Below are positions 1 through 7,147 of a stretch of DNA of 18,461 bases, one piece after another. The stretch lies in NCBI GenBank assembly GCA_029974875.1, contig JARKQP010000211.1, positions 1 through 18,461 on the forward strand, read 5' to 3'. Position 1 is the stretch's first letter, and each line of letters starts with the position of its first letter. This DNA is from Mobilitalea sp. GTDB lineage: Bacteria > Bacillota_A > Clostridia > Lachnospirales > Lachnospiraceae. The position numbers and the translations under genes were made by a program. The notes beneath the pieces were generated by a model that was given only the letters and a program-made list of their open reading frames with translations, made no database searches and was not told the DNA's origin.

Positions 1-1413
1 GCCGTAGCCAACTATATCGGAATTTCCTCAGACATGACAAAAATGAAAAAGGCAGAGCAGGATATCCATCTCCTGGCCTACTATGATTCCTTATCAGGAC
101 TGCCAAACAGGACATTGTTTTATGACCGTTTAAATATGGCGTTGGCAAGGATGAAGCGGAATGACTCTAATGTAGCAGTATTTTGCATGGATATTGACCG
201 GTTTAAGCTGATCAATGATTCCTTAGGGCATGATGTGGGTGACATGCTGCTCGTTGAGGCGGCAAAAAGAATCCAGTCAGCAATCCGTAAGGAAGACATG
301 CTTTCCAGGCTGGGGGGAGATGAATTTGCCCTGCTGATGGAGGCGGATAGCTGTCTGGAGAGCGCTTCCAGTGTGGCTGAAAATATCCTGGAGCAGATGA
401 AAAAGCCCTTTATACTAAAGGGTAAGGAGGTTTTGGTCGGAATTAGCATTGGTATAGCAATTTCTCCCTATGATGATGATACCTTAGAGGGTATTCTTAG
501 AAAAGCGGATAGTGCGATGTACCATTCCAAGGAATTAGGAGGAGGGCAATACGTGTTCTCTTCTGAGGAGATTGAGAAGAGGAACCAGGAGCAGCTGGAG
601 CTGCTGGTCAGGTTAAAGGAAGCTCTCCAGAATGAGGAATTCGAGTTGTTCCTGCAGCCCCAGATGGAATTTACAGAAAACCAGTATAAAATCGTGGGTG
701 CAGAAGCCTTGATCCGCTGGAACAAGGACGGAGTAATCATACCACCCTCTAAATTCATACCGGTATCAGAGGAAAACGGACTTATTTTGCCTATAAGTAA
801 CTGGATTATTAAAGACATCTTCCGCATTGATAAGCTTTTAAAGGAGCATGGCATCGATATTAAGCTGGCTATCAATGTGTCAGTGAAGCAATTTGAGGAT
901 ATGGAGCTGGTAAGGCTTTTGCAGCAGATGATTTCGGAGAATGCCGGGCAGGATATCCGGCTGATCGTGGAAATAACGGAAAGCATGTTTATTGATGAGC
1001 TGGACAGGGCAATTGGTTATCTGAAGGAGATAAAGGCCTTAGGGATCAGCATAGCCCTGGATGATTTCGGGACAGGCTATTCTTCCTTGAGCTATTTGAC
1101 AAAATTACCAATTGATTACCTGAAAATTGACCAATCCTTTGTCAGCGGGCTGGATGATATCCAAAACAAGCACCTTACATATTCAATTATATCAATGGCA
1201 AAGATCTTAAACCTGAAAACCCTGGCAGAAGGCGTTGAAACCCGGGATCAGGCAAAAATGCTGGTAGAAAAGGATTGTGACGAATTACAGGGGTATTATT
1301 TTAGTAAGCCGGTACCGGTGGGGGAATTCATTGCATTTTATGACGAATGGATGAATAAAGCTGCTGGGGCTTATGCAGACAAGAAGGAGCAGGGGGAGTT
1401 GCTTGCTTTCTGA
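1..1413 (+). CDS. GGDEF-EAL c-di-GMP turnover protein (5' end outside window)
   Basis: The frame is open from base 1, and the first residues (AVANYIGISSDMTKMKKAEQ) look like the end of a PAS/PAC sensor domain, so the true start lies upstream and the ATG at 34 is internal. A diguanylate cyclase domain follows, with an intact GGDEF motif (RLGGDEFALL, bases about 307-336) and an RxxD inhibitory site (RKED) five residues before it. An EAL phosphodiesterase domain follows, with EALIRW, the ITES glutamate segment, DDFGTGYSSL and LKIDQSFV all present. Both catalytic sites therefore look intact, and the protein could make or break cyclic di-GMP; many such proteins use only one activity. The sensory input and any membrane segments are not visible. 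It converges on the next gene and shares a terminator with it. Confidence 0.95.
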   Translation, partial: AVANYIGISSDMTKMKKAEQDIHLLAYYDSLSGLPNRTLFYDRLNMALARMKRNDSNVAVFCMDIDRFKLINDSLGHDVGDMLLVEAAKRIQSAIRKEDMLSRLGGDEFALLMEADSCLESASSVAENILEQMKKPFILKGKEVLVGISIGIAISPYDDDTLEGILRKADSAMYHSKELGGGQYVFSSEEIEKRNQEQLELLVRLKEALQNEEFELFLQPQMEFTENQYKIVGAEALIRWNKDGVIIPPSKFIPVSEENGLILPISNWIIKDIFRIDKLLKEHGIDIKLAINVSVKQFEDMELVRLLQQMISENAGQDIRLIVEITESMFIDELDRAIGYLKEIKALGISIALDDFGTGYSSLSYLTKLPIDYLKIDQSFVSGLDDIQNKHLTYSIISMAKILNLKTLAEGVETRDQAKMLVEKDCDELQGYYFSKPVPVGEFIAFYDEWMNKAAGAYADKKEQGELLAF

Positions 1414-1462
1414 TGCTTAGATGGAAATTGGAGAGCTCGGTGTTGAAATTATAAATGCATAG

Positions 1463-1504
1463 AAATTGCCATTATTTTTTTATAAGGAATAATGGCAATT
1501 TTTA
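1463..1504. terminator. Bidirectional hairpin terminator between convergent genes
   Basis: A perfect 14-base inverted repeat (AAATTGCCATTATT at 1463-1476, its complement at 1488-1501) encloses an 11-base loop, with T residues at the 3' side. It lies 49 bases after the GGDEF-EAL stop codon and 17 bases beyond the stop codon of the convergent LysM gene, so it can serve both transcripts. The low GC content of the stem is typical of AT-rich Firmicutes. Confidence 0.85.
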
Positions 1505-1518
1505 AAAAGGATTTCATA

Positions 1519-2802
1519 CTATAATTCTACCTTTACTATATCATATTGTGAGTCAATGATTAACCATAATCCCGGATTAAAAATTGTTATATTCCAAACA
1601 CTGATTCCAGATAAACTATATTTTGATACTAGCCCTAAAACAGCGTCTATACTTTTTGCATTTATAAACCATACCAGATGCTGGATATTACCATCAACTG
1701 TATAGAAGTAATAGGGTGTTTGGGATACCTCGTCATAATTTATTACTGCTCCAACGTCGCGGGCTAAATTATATGCGCTGGCTAAAGTCATACTATTTAC
1801 TTCTGATGTTCCCATAACATATGGCAGCTCCCAATCATAACCTATTGTTGCTATACCGATTATTACTTTTTCCGGTGAAATATAATTAAGAATATAATTC
1901 AAAAAAGCATCTAACTCATTGATAGAACTAATGGGAGAGGGAGGAGTAGCCCTTGTTCCCCATTCATAACTCATAAAAATAATGTTATGTGCCAATTGGT
2001 TTAGTTGTGAGTAATCGATATTTTCGAAATTTACATTATTATAATCCATAGTTAATTCTGGATTTACTGTCAAAAAAACTTGATAACCTTCCTCATTTAA
2101 GCGGGTTACAACCTTCCTAAAATAACTCTCATAATATTTTAGGTTTGATATACTAATATAATGTAATGAAAAATTTAAACCATAATAGCCTTTTACTCTT
2201 AAAATACTAAGTATGTTATCTATCTGCCTGTTTTGAAAGTCTTCATTCAAAAGCAAATCATATGCTACTCTATAATTAGCTTCGCCCGAAATAGTTAATG
2301 TTGTTAATAACATAAGTGGTGCCACACCATAATCCTTAGCAATCTGAATTATTTCGGTATCATCATAATATGTTATAAAATCTCCTTCTCTTGTTGCTGT
2401 AAAATTCAACACTGACAAATAGGTCAAATAGGGAAGTGTTTTCCTTAAAGTATTTTTATCGATATAGGGGACTGTATTTCCATGTGTCGTAATTTTACCT
2501 TTTCTATCATATGAAATAACAATAGTATCTCCGGGATACATATACTCCCTGTCAGAAAGGTATGGATTACTTGCTAACAGTTTGATAACAGATACATTAT
2601 GAGAATTAGCAATATCAATTAATGTATCTCCCTCTTTTACTATATAAATCTGTTGAGGATATGTAATCACTATTGATTGTCCGTTTATTAACCGGTCAGT
2701 CGGGATAAGTCCATTGTCTTGTATCAATTTATCAACAGATACTCCAAATCGTTCTGCTATTGTGTTTATTGTGTCTCCTGGCTGAACTATATATATTTCC
2801 AT
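1519..2802 (-). CDS. LysM-LysM-GH18 protein, spore-cortex hydrolase type, with degenerate catalytic motif
   Basis: The 427-residue protein has two N-terminal LysM repeats (about residues 2-46 and 50-97; IYIVQPGDTI and IYIVKEGDTL) followed by a GH18-like barrel to the C-terminus. This is the layout of Bacillus YaaH/SleL cortex-lytic N-acetylglucosaminidases. I chose ATG at 2802 because GGGGGA (2807-2812) sits just upstream; an in-frame ATG at 2814 lacks a good ribosome site. Later GH18 landmarks are present (FMSYEWG; KVIIGIATIGYDWELPY). The strand that should carry DGxxxDxE reads YGLNFSLH, so Tyr207, Ser212 and His214 replace the acids, including the general-acid glutamate. It is probably a non-hydrolytic, peptidoglycan- or spore-binding protein. 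There is no signal peptide, as usual for mother-cell spore proteins. Base composition is clearly more AT-rich than in the neighbours. Confidence 0.88.
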   Translation of the reverse strand: MEIYIVQPGDTINTIAERFGVSVDKLIQDNGLIPTDRLINGQSIVITYPQQIYIVKEGDTLIDIANSHNVSVIKLLASNPYLSDREYMYPGDTIVISYDRKGKITTHGNTVPYIDKNTLRKTLPYLTYLSVLNFTATREGDFITYYDDTEIIQIAKDYGVAPLMLLTTLTISGEANYRVAYDLLLNEDFQNRQIDNILSILRVKGYYGLNFSLHYISISNLKYYESYFRKVVTRLNEEGYQVFLTVNPELTMDYNNVNFENIDYSQLNQLAHNIIFMSYEWGTRATPPSPISSINELDAFLNYILNYISPEKVIIGIATIGYDWELPYVMGTSEVNSMTLASAYNLARDVGAVINYDEVSQTPYYFYTVDGNIQHLVWFINAKSIDAVLGLVSKYSLSGISVWNITIFNPGLWLIIDSQYDIVKVEL

Positions 2803-2827
2803 AACATCCCCCATACTGGATTTATAA

Positions 2828-2836
2828 TATTATATG
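2828..2836 (-). promoter_or_regulatory. Possible sporulation-type -10 element
   Basis: On the minus strand this reads CATATAATA, which fits the sigma-K -10 pattern CATANNNTA and is close to the sigma-E pattern. It lies about 25 bases upstream of the preferred start of the LysM-GH18 gene. I saw no strong -35, and the region is so AT-rich that a sigma-A-like TATAAT also fits. This is suggestive only because of the gene family. Confidence 0.35.
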
Positions 2837-2884
2837 AATAACAAAAAAATATTTCACCTGTTATTATCAATTCATATGCAATAT

Positions 2885-2952
2885 AGACCAGAAGTATAAT
2901 TATGGTCTGTATATTATAAATATGTTAGCATAGAAGGAAGTGCTATATGCTA
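2885..2952. repeat. Cluster of short inverted repeats in the intergenic region
   Basis: The 263-base gap between the LysM gene start and the first insertion-sequence end (2803-3065) holds no convincing ORF. It contains AGACCA/TGGTCT arms (2885-2890 and 2903-2908) and TAGCATA/TATGCTA arms (2926-2932 and 2946-2952), with a further GCTGC/GCAGC pair near 2985-3010. They may be operators or small hairpins. None has a convincing T tract, and no function can be assigned. Confidence 0.4.
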
Positions 2953-3065
2953 CCACCGTTTATAATATAGCTAATGGGAACTGCTGTAATTGCTGCAAGC
3001 TTTCTAGCAGCCGAACCTATAATACGTTTTCCTATTATCAGTTTTTCTATTTTTCTATTTTTATG

Positions 3066-3169
3066 CACGACAAACGCATGAATATTTTTAGATATTTATG
3101 ATAATAAGGAAAAAGTGTATAATCATTCCGAGGGGGATGAAAAAATGCACGAGACACTGAAATATCTAG
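3066..3169 (+). mobile_element. 5' stub of an ISAs1-family element, cut by an IS5-type insertion
   Basis: The segment starts with CACGACAAACGCATGAATA (3066-3084), identical at 17 of 19 positions to the left terminal repeat of the fuller ISAs1-type element at 4190. A short leader with TATAAT (3119-3124) and a strong ribosome site GAGGGGGA (3130-3137) leads into an ORF start, as at the 5' end of an ISAs1 element. It ends at the CTAG where the next element begins. The remainder of this copy is not seen in the window. Confidence 0.6.
3145..3169 (+). pseudogene. First codons of an interrupted gene, probably ISAs1-type transposase
   Basis: ATG at 3145 lies seven bases after GAGGGGGA and encodes MHETLKYL before the reading frame runs into the IS5-type end and stops at 3178-3180. 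The residues resemble the start of ISAs1-family transposases (compare MEEFLNYI in the copy further right), and the upstream terminal repeat supports this. Only eight codons survive, so the family call leans on context. Confidence 0.5.
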
Positions 3170-4189
3170 GGAACCTCTGAACAAATAAGACAAAAATAGC
3201 ATTTTGTTCAATGAGACGTAAAAAGCATCCAAAACAGAACAACAGTATGGGATTTCAACCCGAAAGCACCCAAATTCATCTCCATTTTTGCGAAATTGGG
3301 CGCACTGTCCCCCTGTCAGGTCTCGCGGAGCCTTCGTCCGGCAATAGCCAGCATATAAAGATTTGCGCACGCAAACATAGCGTACAGCCGGTTTCCATTT
3401 TTCATTAGACCTCTGTACCGGTTTTTTTTGTAACCAAATTGGCATTTGATGATGCGAAAAACGTGCTCCACTTTGCAGCGAACAGAAGATTTGCGAGATT
3501 CAATCAAACGCTCCCAATCCATAGCGTTTTGGGAAACCTTGGGCAGGCTATGCGGACGGCGGTTGATACGGTAGTCGATTGTAGATAAGTGCACATCATT
3601 TGTTACTTCAGGACGTTTTGAATACCAAGATAGCCTGAATCACCGTAAACAACTTCGTCATCCTCACGGATGAGTCTGGCCGCTGCGGTCACATCATGTT
3701 CATTGGCAGCGGTCACCGCTATCGTGTGAACCAGCCCGCTGCCGGCATCAACACCAGCGTGACACTTCATACCGAAGCGCCATTCATTCCCCTTTTTTGT
3801 CTGATGCATCTCCGGATCGCGTGCTTTTTCTGCATTTTTTGTAGAGCTGGGCACGTTAATGATCGTAGCGTCTACAATCGTGCCGCCTTTCATCATGTGG
3901 CCGGTGGCCACCATAACGCGGTTAATCGCATCGAAAAACAGCTTGTTCAAGTCGTTTTTTTCCAACAGGTGCCGGAATTTGTATAGCGTCGTCTCGTCCG
4001 GGACATTCTCCGTCATGAAATCTATGCCGGTAAACTTACGCATGGCATAGCTGTCGTAGATCGCATCCTCTGTGGCCGGATCGGAGAGATTGAACCAGAT
4101 TTGCAGCAAATACATCCGCAGTATCTTCTCTATCCCCATGGGCGGACGCCCCCGTTTTCCTCGGGGATAATATGGCGCTATGATCGTAA
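3170..4189 (-). mobile_element. Truncated IS5-family (IS5 subgroup) element
   Basis: The left end GGAACCTCTGAAC (from 3170) follows CTAG (3166-3169), which matches the four-base YTAR-type target of this family. The transposase runs leftward on the minus strand, so this is the 3' end of the element. The other end, about 40 transposase codons plus the terminal repeat, is missing where the ISAs1-type element begins at 4190. I saw no second GGAACCTCTG-type end to the right. The element is therefore dead. Confidence 0.8.
3316..4189 (-). pseudogene. IS5-family DDE transposase, N-terminally truncated and frameshifted
   Basis: The conserved protein enters at APYYPRGKRGRPPMG (about 4180) and keeps the DDE landmarks: aspartate in GGTIVDATII, aspartate in VVYGDSGYLG, and glutamate in CKVEHVFRIIKCQFGYKK. 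About 40 N-terminal residues are absent, cut by the neighbouring ISAs1-type end. A one-base deletion in an A run (TTTT at 3616-3619 on the plus strand) splits the gene. The upstream part stops after GYLGIQNVLK, while the shifted frame gives GIQKRPEVTNDVHLSTIDYR and continues to the stop codon at 3316. Both lesions abolish a full product. A programmed frameshift is unlikely inside the catalytic core. Confidence 0.88.
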
Positions 4190-4208
4190 CACGACATACG
4201 CATGAATC
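4190..4208 (+). repeat. ISAs1-type left terminal inverted repeat
   Basis: CACGACATACGCATGAATC lies at the 3' end of the ISAs1-type transposase gene. It pairs with 5424-5442 and is nearly identical to 3066-3084. It also marks the exact point where IS5-type coding similarity ends. Confidence 0.7.
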
Positions 4209-4241
4209 TTTTTCCTGCCCCAATTTTTGAATTCATGTTTT

Positions 4242-5361
4242 TTAATTTTCCAACAGCTCTTCCAGATACTTCATTGGATTCATGCTTATGTTGAATCTTT
4301 TTCTCTGTAACGATCTTTTTCCCTCGTATTTCTATCATTTTTAGTATACTGAGACACCATTTCCGTATGATGTTCTGGTTTTGCGCTGCTACCCTGTCTA
4401 ATGTAGTGTTGGTATCTTCGTGGAAGGTCACATCCAATTGCCAATGCATGCTTTCTACCGCCCAGTGTCCCCTTACTGCACGGCTAAATAATTCGATATC
4501 TGCTTTCAGGCTACTGATATAATAACGATATTCTTTCTCTTCCTTATCGCCTTTTCGGATGGTCTTTTCCTCCATCCCGATACTCTTTAAACCGTTCCAC
4601 TTTTTCTTCTGTTCCAGCCAGACGATTTCTTCCGTCTGGTAATATTCCCGTATTTCTAGCTGACCGTGTGCCTTTTCTACTCTTTTTCGATAATTTCCTG
4701 ACTCCCGTATTTTCGCCTTCTCCTCTTCATCCATCAGGTATAATTTCACATCCCCATAAAGCGTACCCTGATTTTCTTTTAAAGCTAGTACATAATCAGC
4801 ACGCCTTTTTCGTATCTTTTCTGCTATGGCCGTCTGCGTTCCCATCGCATCTATAGTCACCACATGGCTCTTTATCTCTATTCCTTCAAGCACTTCTGGT
4901 ATTGCTACGATTTCATTGCTTTTTTCTTTCACTGCCTTCTGTCCAAGGCAAAATCCATACTCCCGGCTCCATGCGGATACGATATGATTGGGCTTTTGCT
5001 CTCCCCGTTTGTTCCCTCGCATGGTTTTTCCGTCAATACAAATGATCTTTTTTAGCTTTTCTCCTTCATTTGTATTAAGCAGTTCCTGCCATTTCATCTG
5101 CAGTTGCTGTAATTGCTCGGAACGGATGACCCCCATTGCCCGTTGGATGGTATCATGAGATGGAATTCCATTTTTCAACTCAATATAACGACGTAAATAG
5201 GCTTCATTATTCCGTGCAAAATCCTCCATCTCTTCCCATACATCTGCATTGGCCAGTGTAGCAAACAGAACGATAACAAGAATATCTTTCAGGCTATGTC
5301 TGACTTTCGTCTGTTAGCGAATATCTTCAATTATTTCAATATAATTTAAAAATTCTTCCAT
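4242..5361 (-). pseudogene. ISAs1-family transposase with nonsense and frameshift mutations
   Basis: The gene starts at ATG 5359-5361 (MEEFLNYIEIIEDIR), but codon 16 is TAA (5314-5316) where the family normally has glutamine, so CAA to TAA is the likely change. The frame then continues as QTKVRHSLKDILVIVLFATL. Catalytic residues are present: aspartate in ICIDGKTMRG, aspartate in VVTIDAMGTQ, and glutamate in GHWAVESMHWQLD. Near the C-terminus a run of five A residues (TTTTT at 4298-4302 on the plus strand) breaks the frame. Removing one base restores KRFNISMNPMKYLEELLEN and a stop codon at 4242-4244. The long apparent C-terminal extension in the unshifted frame is read-through into the neighbouring IS5 remnant and is not real protein. 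Confidence 0.88.
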
Positions 5362-5423
5362 TGTTGTCCACCCGTTTTACTTTTATTATAACGGATAAAA
5401 CAAAAATTTGTTCATAATTTGTT

Positions 5424-5442
5424 AACTCATGCGTTTATCCTG
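5424..5442 (-). repeat. ISAs1-type right terminal inverted repeat
   Basis: Read on the minus strand this is CAGGATAAACGCATGAGTT, sharing the ACGCATGA core with the left end. It lies about 60 bases upstream of the transposase start codon. Confidence 0.7.
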
Positions 5443-5459
5443 GCAGATATTGTATCTGC
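5443..5459. repeat. Perfect short palindrome abutting the ISAs1 end
   Basis: GCAGATA TTG TATCTGC has seven-base perfect arms and begins at the first base outside the ISAs1-type terminal repeat. It could be the element's preferred target, an older operator, or part of the minus-strand transcript end. No function is shown. Confidence 0.4.
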
Positions 5460-5480
5460 TTTATCGGTATGCCTAAAATA

Positions 5481-5518
5481 AGAAAAGGCAACTAGCGGTA
5501 CAAGAAAACCCGCCAGTT
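5481..5518 (-). terminator. Rho-independent terminator, leftward
   Basis: On the minus strand AACTGGCGG (5510-5518) pairs with CCGCTAGTT (5490-5498, one G-T pair) around an 11-base loop, followed by GCCTTTTCTT. It is the first convincing terminator downstream of the leftward glycosidase-lacI unit and probably ends that transcript. It may instead belong to a gene lost from 5520-6050. Confidence 0.75.
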
Positions 5519-5663
5519 ACCCAATTCCTAATTATGATATTTAGTGATTGCTTCCTTCATTAGCCTTAACTTATTGACATTGGTTTTGCAACATGCCCTT
5601 CTCCTGAATAAATCGAGTTATGTTTAAACCCGGCTTTTTAGCCAAAATGCGATAAAAGGATAA

Positions 5664-5750
5664 CCCTATCCCAAAAGAGAGGAAGCTCTTTTGGAATATT
5701 TTATGATGAATAAGGAGTAGATTCTGAGCAGAGAACAAATTCTCAGCCGG
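5664..5750 (+). pseudogene. Fragment of an OmpR-type response regulator DNA-binding domain
   Basis: In this frame the residues KREEALLEYFMMNKE, a TAG stop (5718-5720), then ILSREQILSR match the winged-helix segment of OmpR/PhoB regulators (typically ELLxYFMxNKGQILSREQIL). The stop sits where CAG glutamine is expected, so CAG to TAG is likely. No receiver domain lies upstream and no recognition-helix end lies downstream. Only about 29 codons are recognisable, so this is a recombination remnant. The call rests on a short but characteristic motif. Confidence 0.6.
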
Positions 5751-6059
5751 TATATCCACTGCATTCTGTGGGATCAGTCCAAATACCTGTATACCCGGCA
5801 AGCCATTCAAGAGTATTTTCAAAAAGAGGCGGATACTGCTCTATGCACGGCTTCAAGCTCTACGGCTGTGAAATCGACCCGGCGTAATGTGGAAACGCTG
5901 GAATGGACAGTTGTACGGGACGACAGTAACACCAAACAAAGCGATTTTCTCAAAGATACTATAGATAAAAACCGCGGGGAAATTACGCTTACCAAGCCGG
6001 GCAGTTACATTCTGACCACCGCTGTCACCGACAAATTCGGCAGCACAAGCTACGGATGA
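5751..6059 (+). pseudogene. Gene remnant ending in an Ig-like surface-protein segment
   Basis: The frame stays open from the response-regulator fragment to a stop at 6057-6059. The first part (SKYLYTRQAIQEYFQKEA) is not recognised. The second part, from about 5862, reads like one Ig/PKD-type module of a large Gram-positive surface protein: VETLEWTVVRDDSN, then GEITLTKPGSYILTTAVTDKFG. There is no start with a ribosome site, no signal peptide and no anchor. It meets the lacI 3' end head-on with a ten-base overlap. It looks like a leftover of deletion events rather than a working gene. Confidence 0.45.
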
Positions 6060-7090
6060 GAAATTGGGATGAAAGCTGGGGGGGGAGGCTCCCTCACGGA
6101 GTCCCGCCGGACAATGTGATGATTCAGCAAAGTGCTGTAACCTGCTTTGGTGTTTATATGGCTGACGCGCCCCAGCAGCAGGTCGACAGCCTGTTCACCC
6201 AATTGGCCAATGGGGTACGAGATGGTTGTAAGGCCGGGTTCAATGTAGCGAAGAGTATCGATGTTGTCAAAGCCCATGACAGACACATCCCCGGGAATTT
6301 TCACACCCTTGCCCTTTAAGTAATTCATGACTTCGAGGGCGTAGAAATCATTGGAGCAAAGAATTGCGGTAGGAGGATTTTGGCTGCGAAGCCTGTTCCA
6401 TACAACCTCCGTATAATTCTTTGCGGCAATTACATGTTGGGAGCCTCCGGGTATTCCCAACTGAGTGCAGGCGGATAAAAAACCCTCCAGTCTTTTTTCC
6501 ACCGCGTACATATTGGAAGTATCTTTTGCCTCCATTGGTGTTGTCACATAAAGGATTTCGCGATGTCCCTGCTCTGCAATAAACCTGACAGCATCAGAGA
6601 TTGCAGCCCGGTCATCGATTCCAATATAGTCAAAAGCATTTCCAACCCTGTTTACAATGGTAACTACAGGAAGCTCCAAGGTCTTGAGCGAATTCTCAAA
6701 ATCCGTGCCCTTATTTATGGAAACGAGAATCAGTCCGTCAACCTTTCGCATACTCAGATGTTCGATACACTGCTTTTCCGTAAAGCTATCCTTATCTGTC
6801 ACCGTGAGATATACGAAATAGCCTGATTTACGTGCATGGGTTTCGATGGCATGGACCAGTTGGCCAAAAAAATGGCTGCTTACATCAAATACCACTACAC
6901 CGATGGTATTGGTTTTTCCGGTTACAAGGCTTTTGGCAAGAAAGTCGGGTTTGTAGCCAAGGCTTTGAGCGGTTTCAAGTATTTTTCTGCGGGTCTCGGG
7001 GTTAATACCCGGCCGGTTGTTCAGAGCCCTGTCAACGGAGCCTCTGGATACACCGCACATTTCGGCAATTTCTTTTGCTGTTACTGGCAT
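6050..7090 (-). CDS. LacI-family transcriptional regulator
   Basis: The 346-residue protein has a LacI helix-turn-helix (residues about 4-24, TAKEIAEMCGVSRGSVDRAL), a hinge segment (YKPDFLAKSLVTGKTNTIG), and a periplasmic-binding-protein-like effector domain ending near HHIVRRDSV. ATG 7088-7090 has GGGAGG ten bases upstream. It lies 57 bases after the GH116-type gene on the same strand, so the two are probably cotranscribed. It probably senses a sugar from the pathway and controls the divergent promoters at 9600-9860, with the palindrome at 9606-9623 as a candidate site. The recognition helix is slightly unusual (SRGSVDRALN rather than SxxTVSRVLN). The last dozen residues (PPPPAFIPISHP), after a run of eight C residues, look like readout of foreign flanking DNA rather than native protein. 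Confidence 0.93.
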   Translation of the reverse strand: MPVTAKEIAEMCGVSRGSVDRALNNRPGINPETRRKILETAQSLGYKPDFLAKSLVTGKTNTIGVVVFDVSSHFFGQLVHAIETHARKSGYFVYLTVTDKDSFTEKQCIEHLSMRKVDGLILVSINKGTDFENSLKTLELPVVTIVNRVGNAFDYIGIDDRAAISDAVRFIAEQGHREILYVTTPMEAKDTSNMYAVEKRLEGFLSACTQLGIPGGSQHVIAAKNYTEVVWNRLRSQNPPTAILCSNDFYALEVMNYLKGKGVKIPGDVSVMGFDNIDTLRYIEPGLTTISYPIGQLGEQAVDLLLGRVSHINTKAGYSTLLNHHIVRRDSVREPPPPAFIPISHP

Positions 7091-7147
7091 TGATGCATTC
7101 CTCCCAATTGTATTAAGGCCTGATTAAATAATACTCAAAGCTGGGTA

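Larger units (their letters stand above)
4190..5442 (-). mobile_element. ISAs1-family insertion sequence, near full length but inactive
   Basis: The 1253-base element is bounded by imperfect 19-base terminal inverted repeats: CACGACATACGCATGAATC at 4190-4208 and, read inward on the minus strand, CAGGATAAACGCATGAGTT at 5424-5442 (14 of 19 identical). The length suits the family. The bases outside the ends (ending CGTAA on the left, starting GCAGA on the right) do not form a target duplication, and the left end cuts directly into the IS5-type transposase. Later deletion or recombination at one end is therefore likely. Confidence 0.75.

Noticed and set aside
3047..3445. Minus-strand open frame across the end of the IS5-type element
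   Set aside because: It spans two unrelated elements and is out of frame with the transposase; it is a chance frame.
4036..4241. Apparent C-terminal extension of the ISAs1-type transposase into a fused protein
   Set aside because: It arises only because a frameshift removes the normal stop. The extra residues are the neighbouring IS5-type gene read in the wrong frame.
4203..4303. 12-base direct repeat TGAATCTTTTTC at 4203-4214 and 4292-4303, considered as a target duplication or recombination scar
   Set aside because: One copy overlaps the terminal repeat and the other is transposase coding sequence inside the same element; the low complexity makes coincidence likely.
5571..5822. Minus-strand 83-codon open frame
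   Set aside because: It is antisense to the recognisable response-regulator fragment on the plus strand and has no ribosome site or homology that I recognise.
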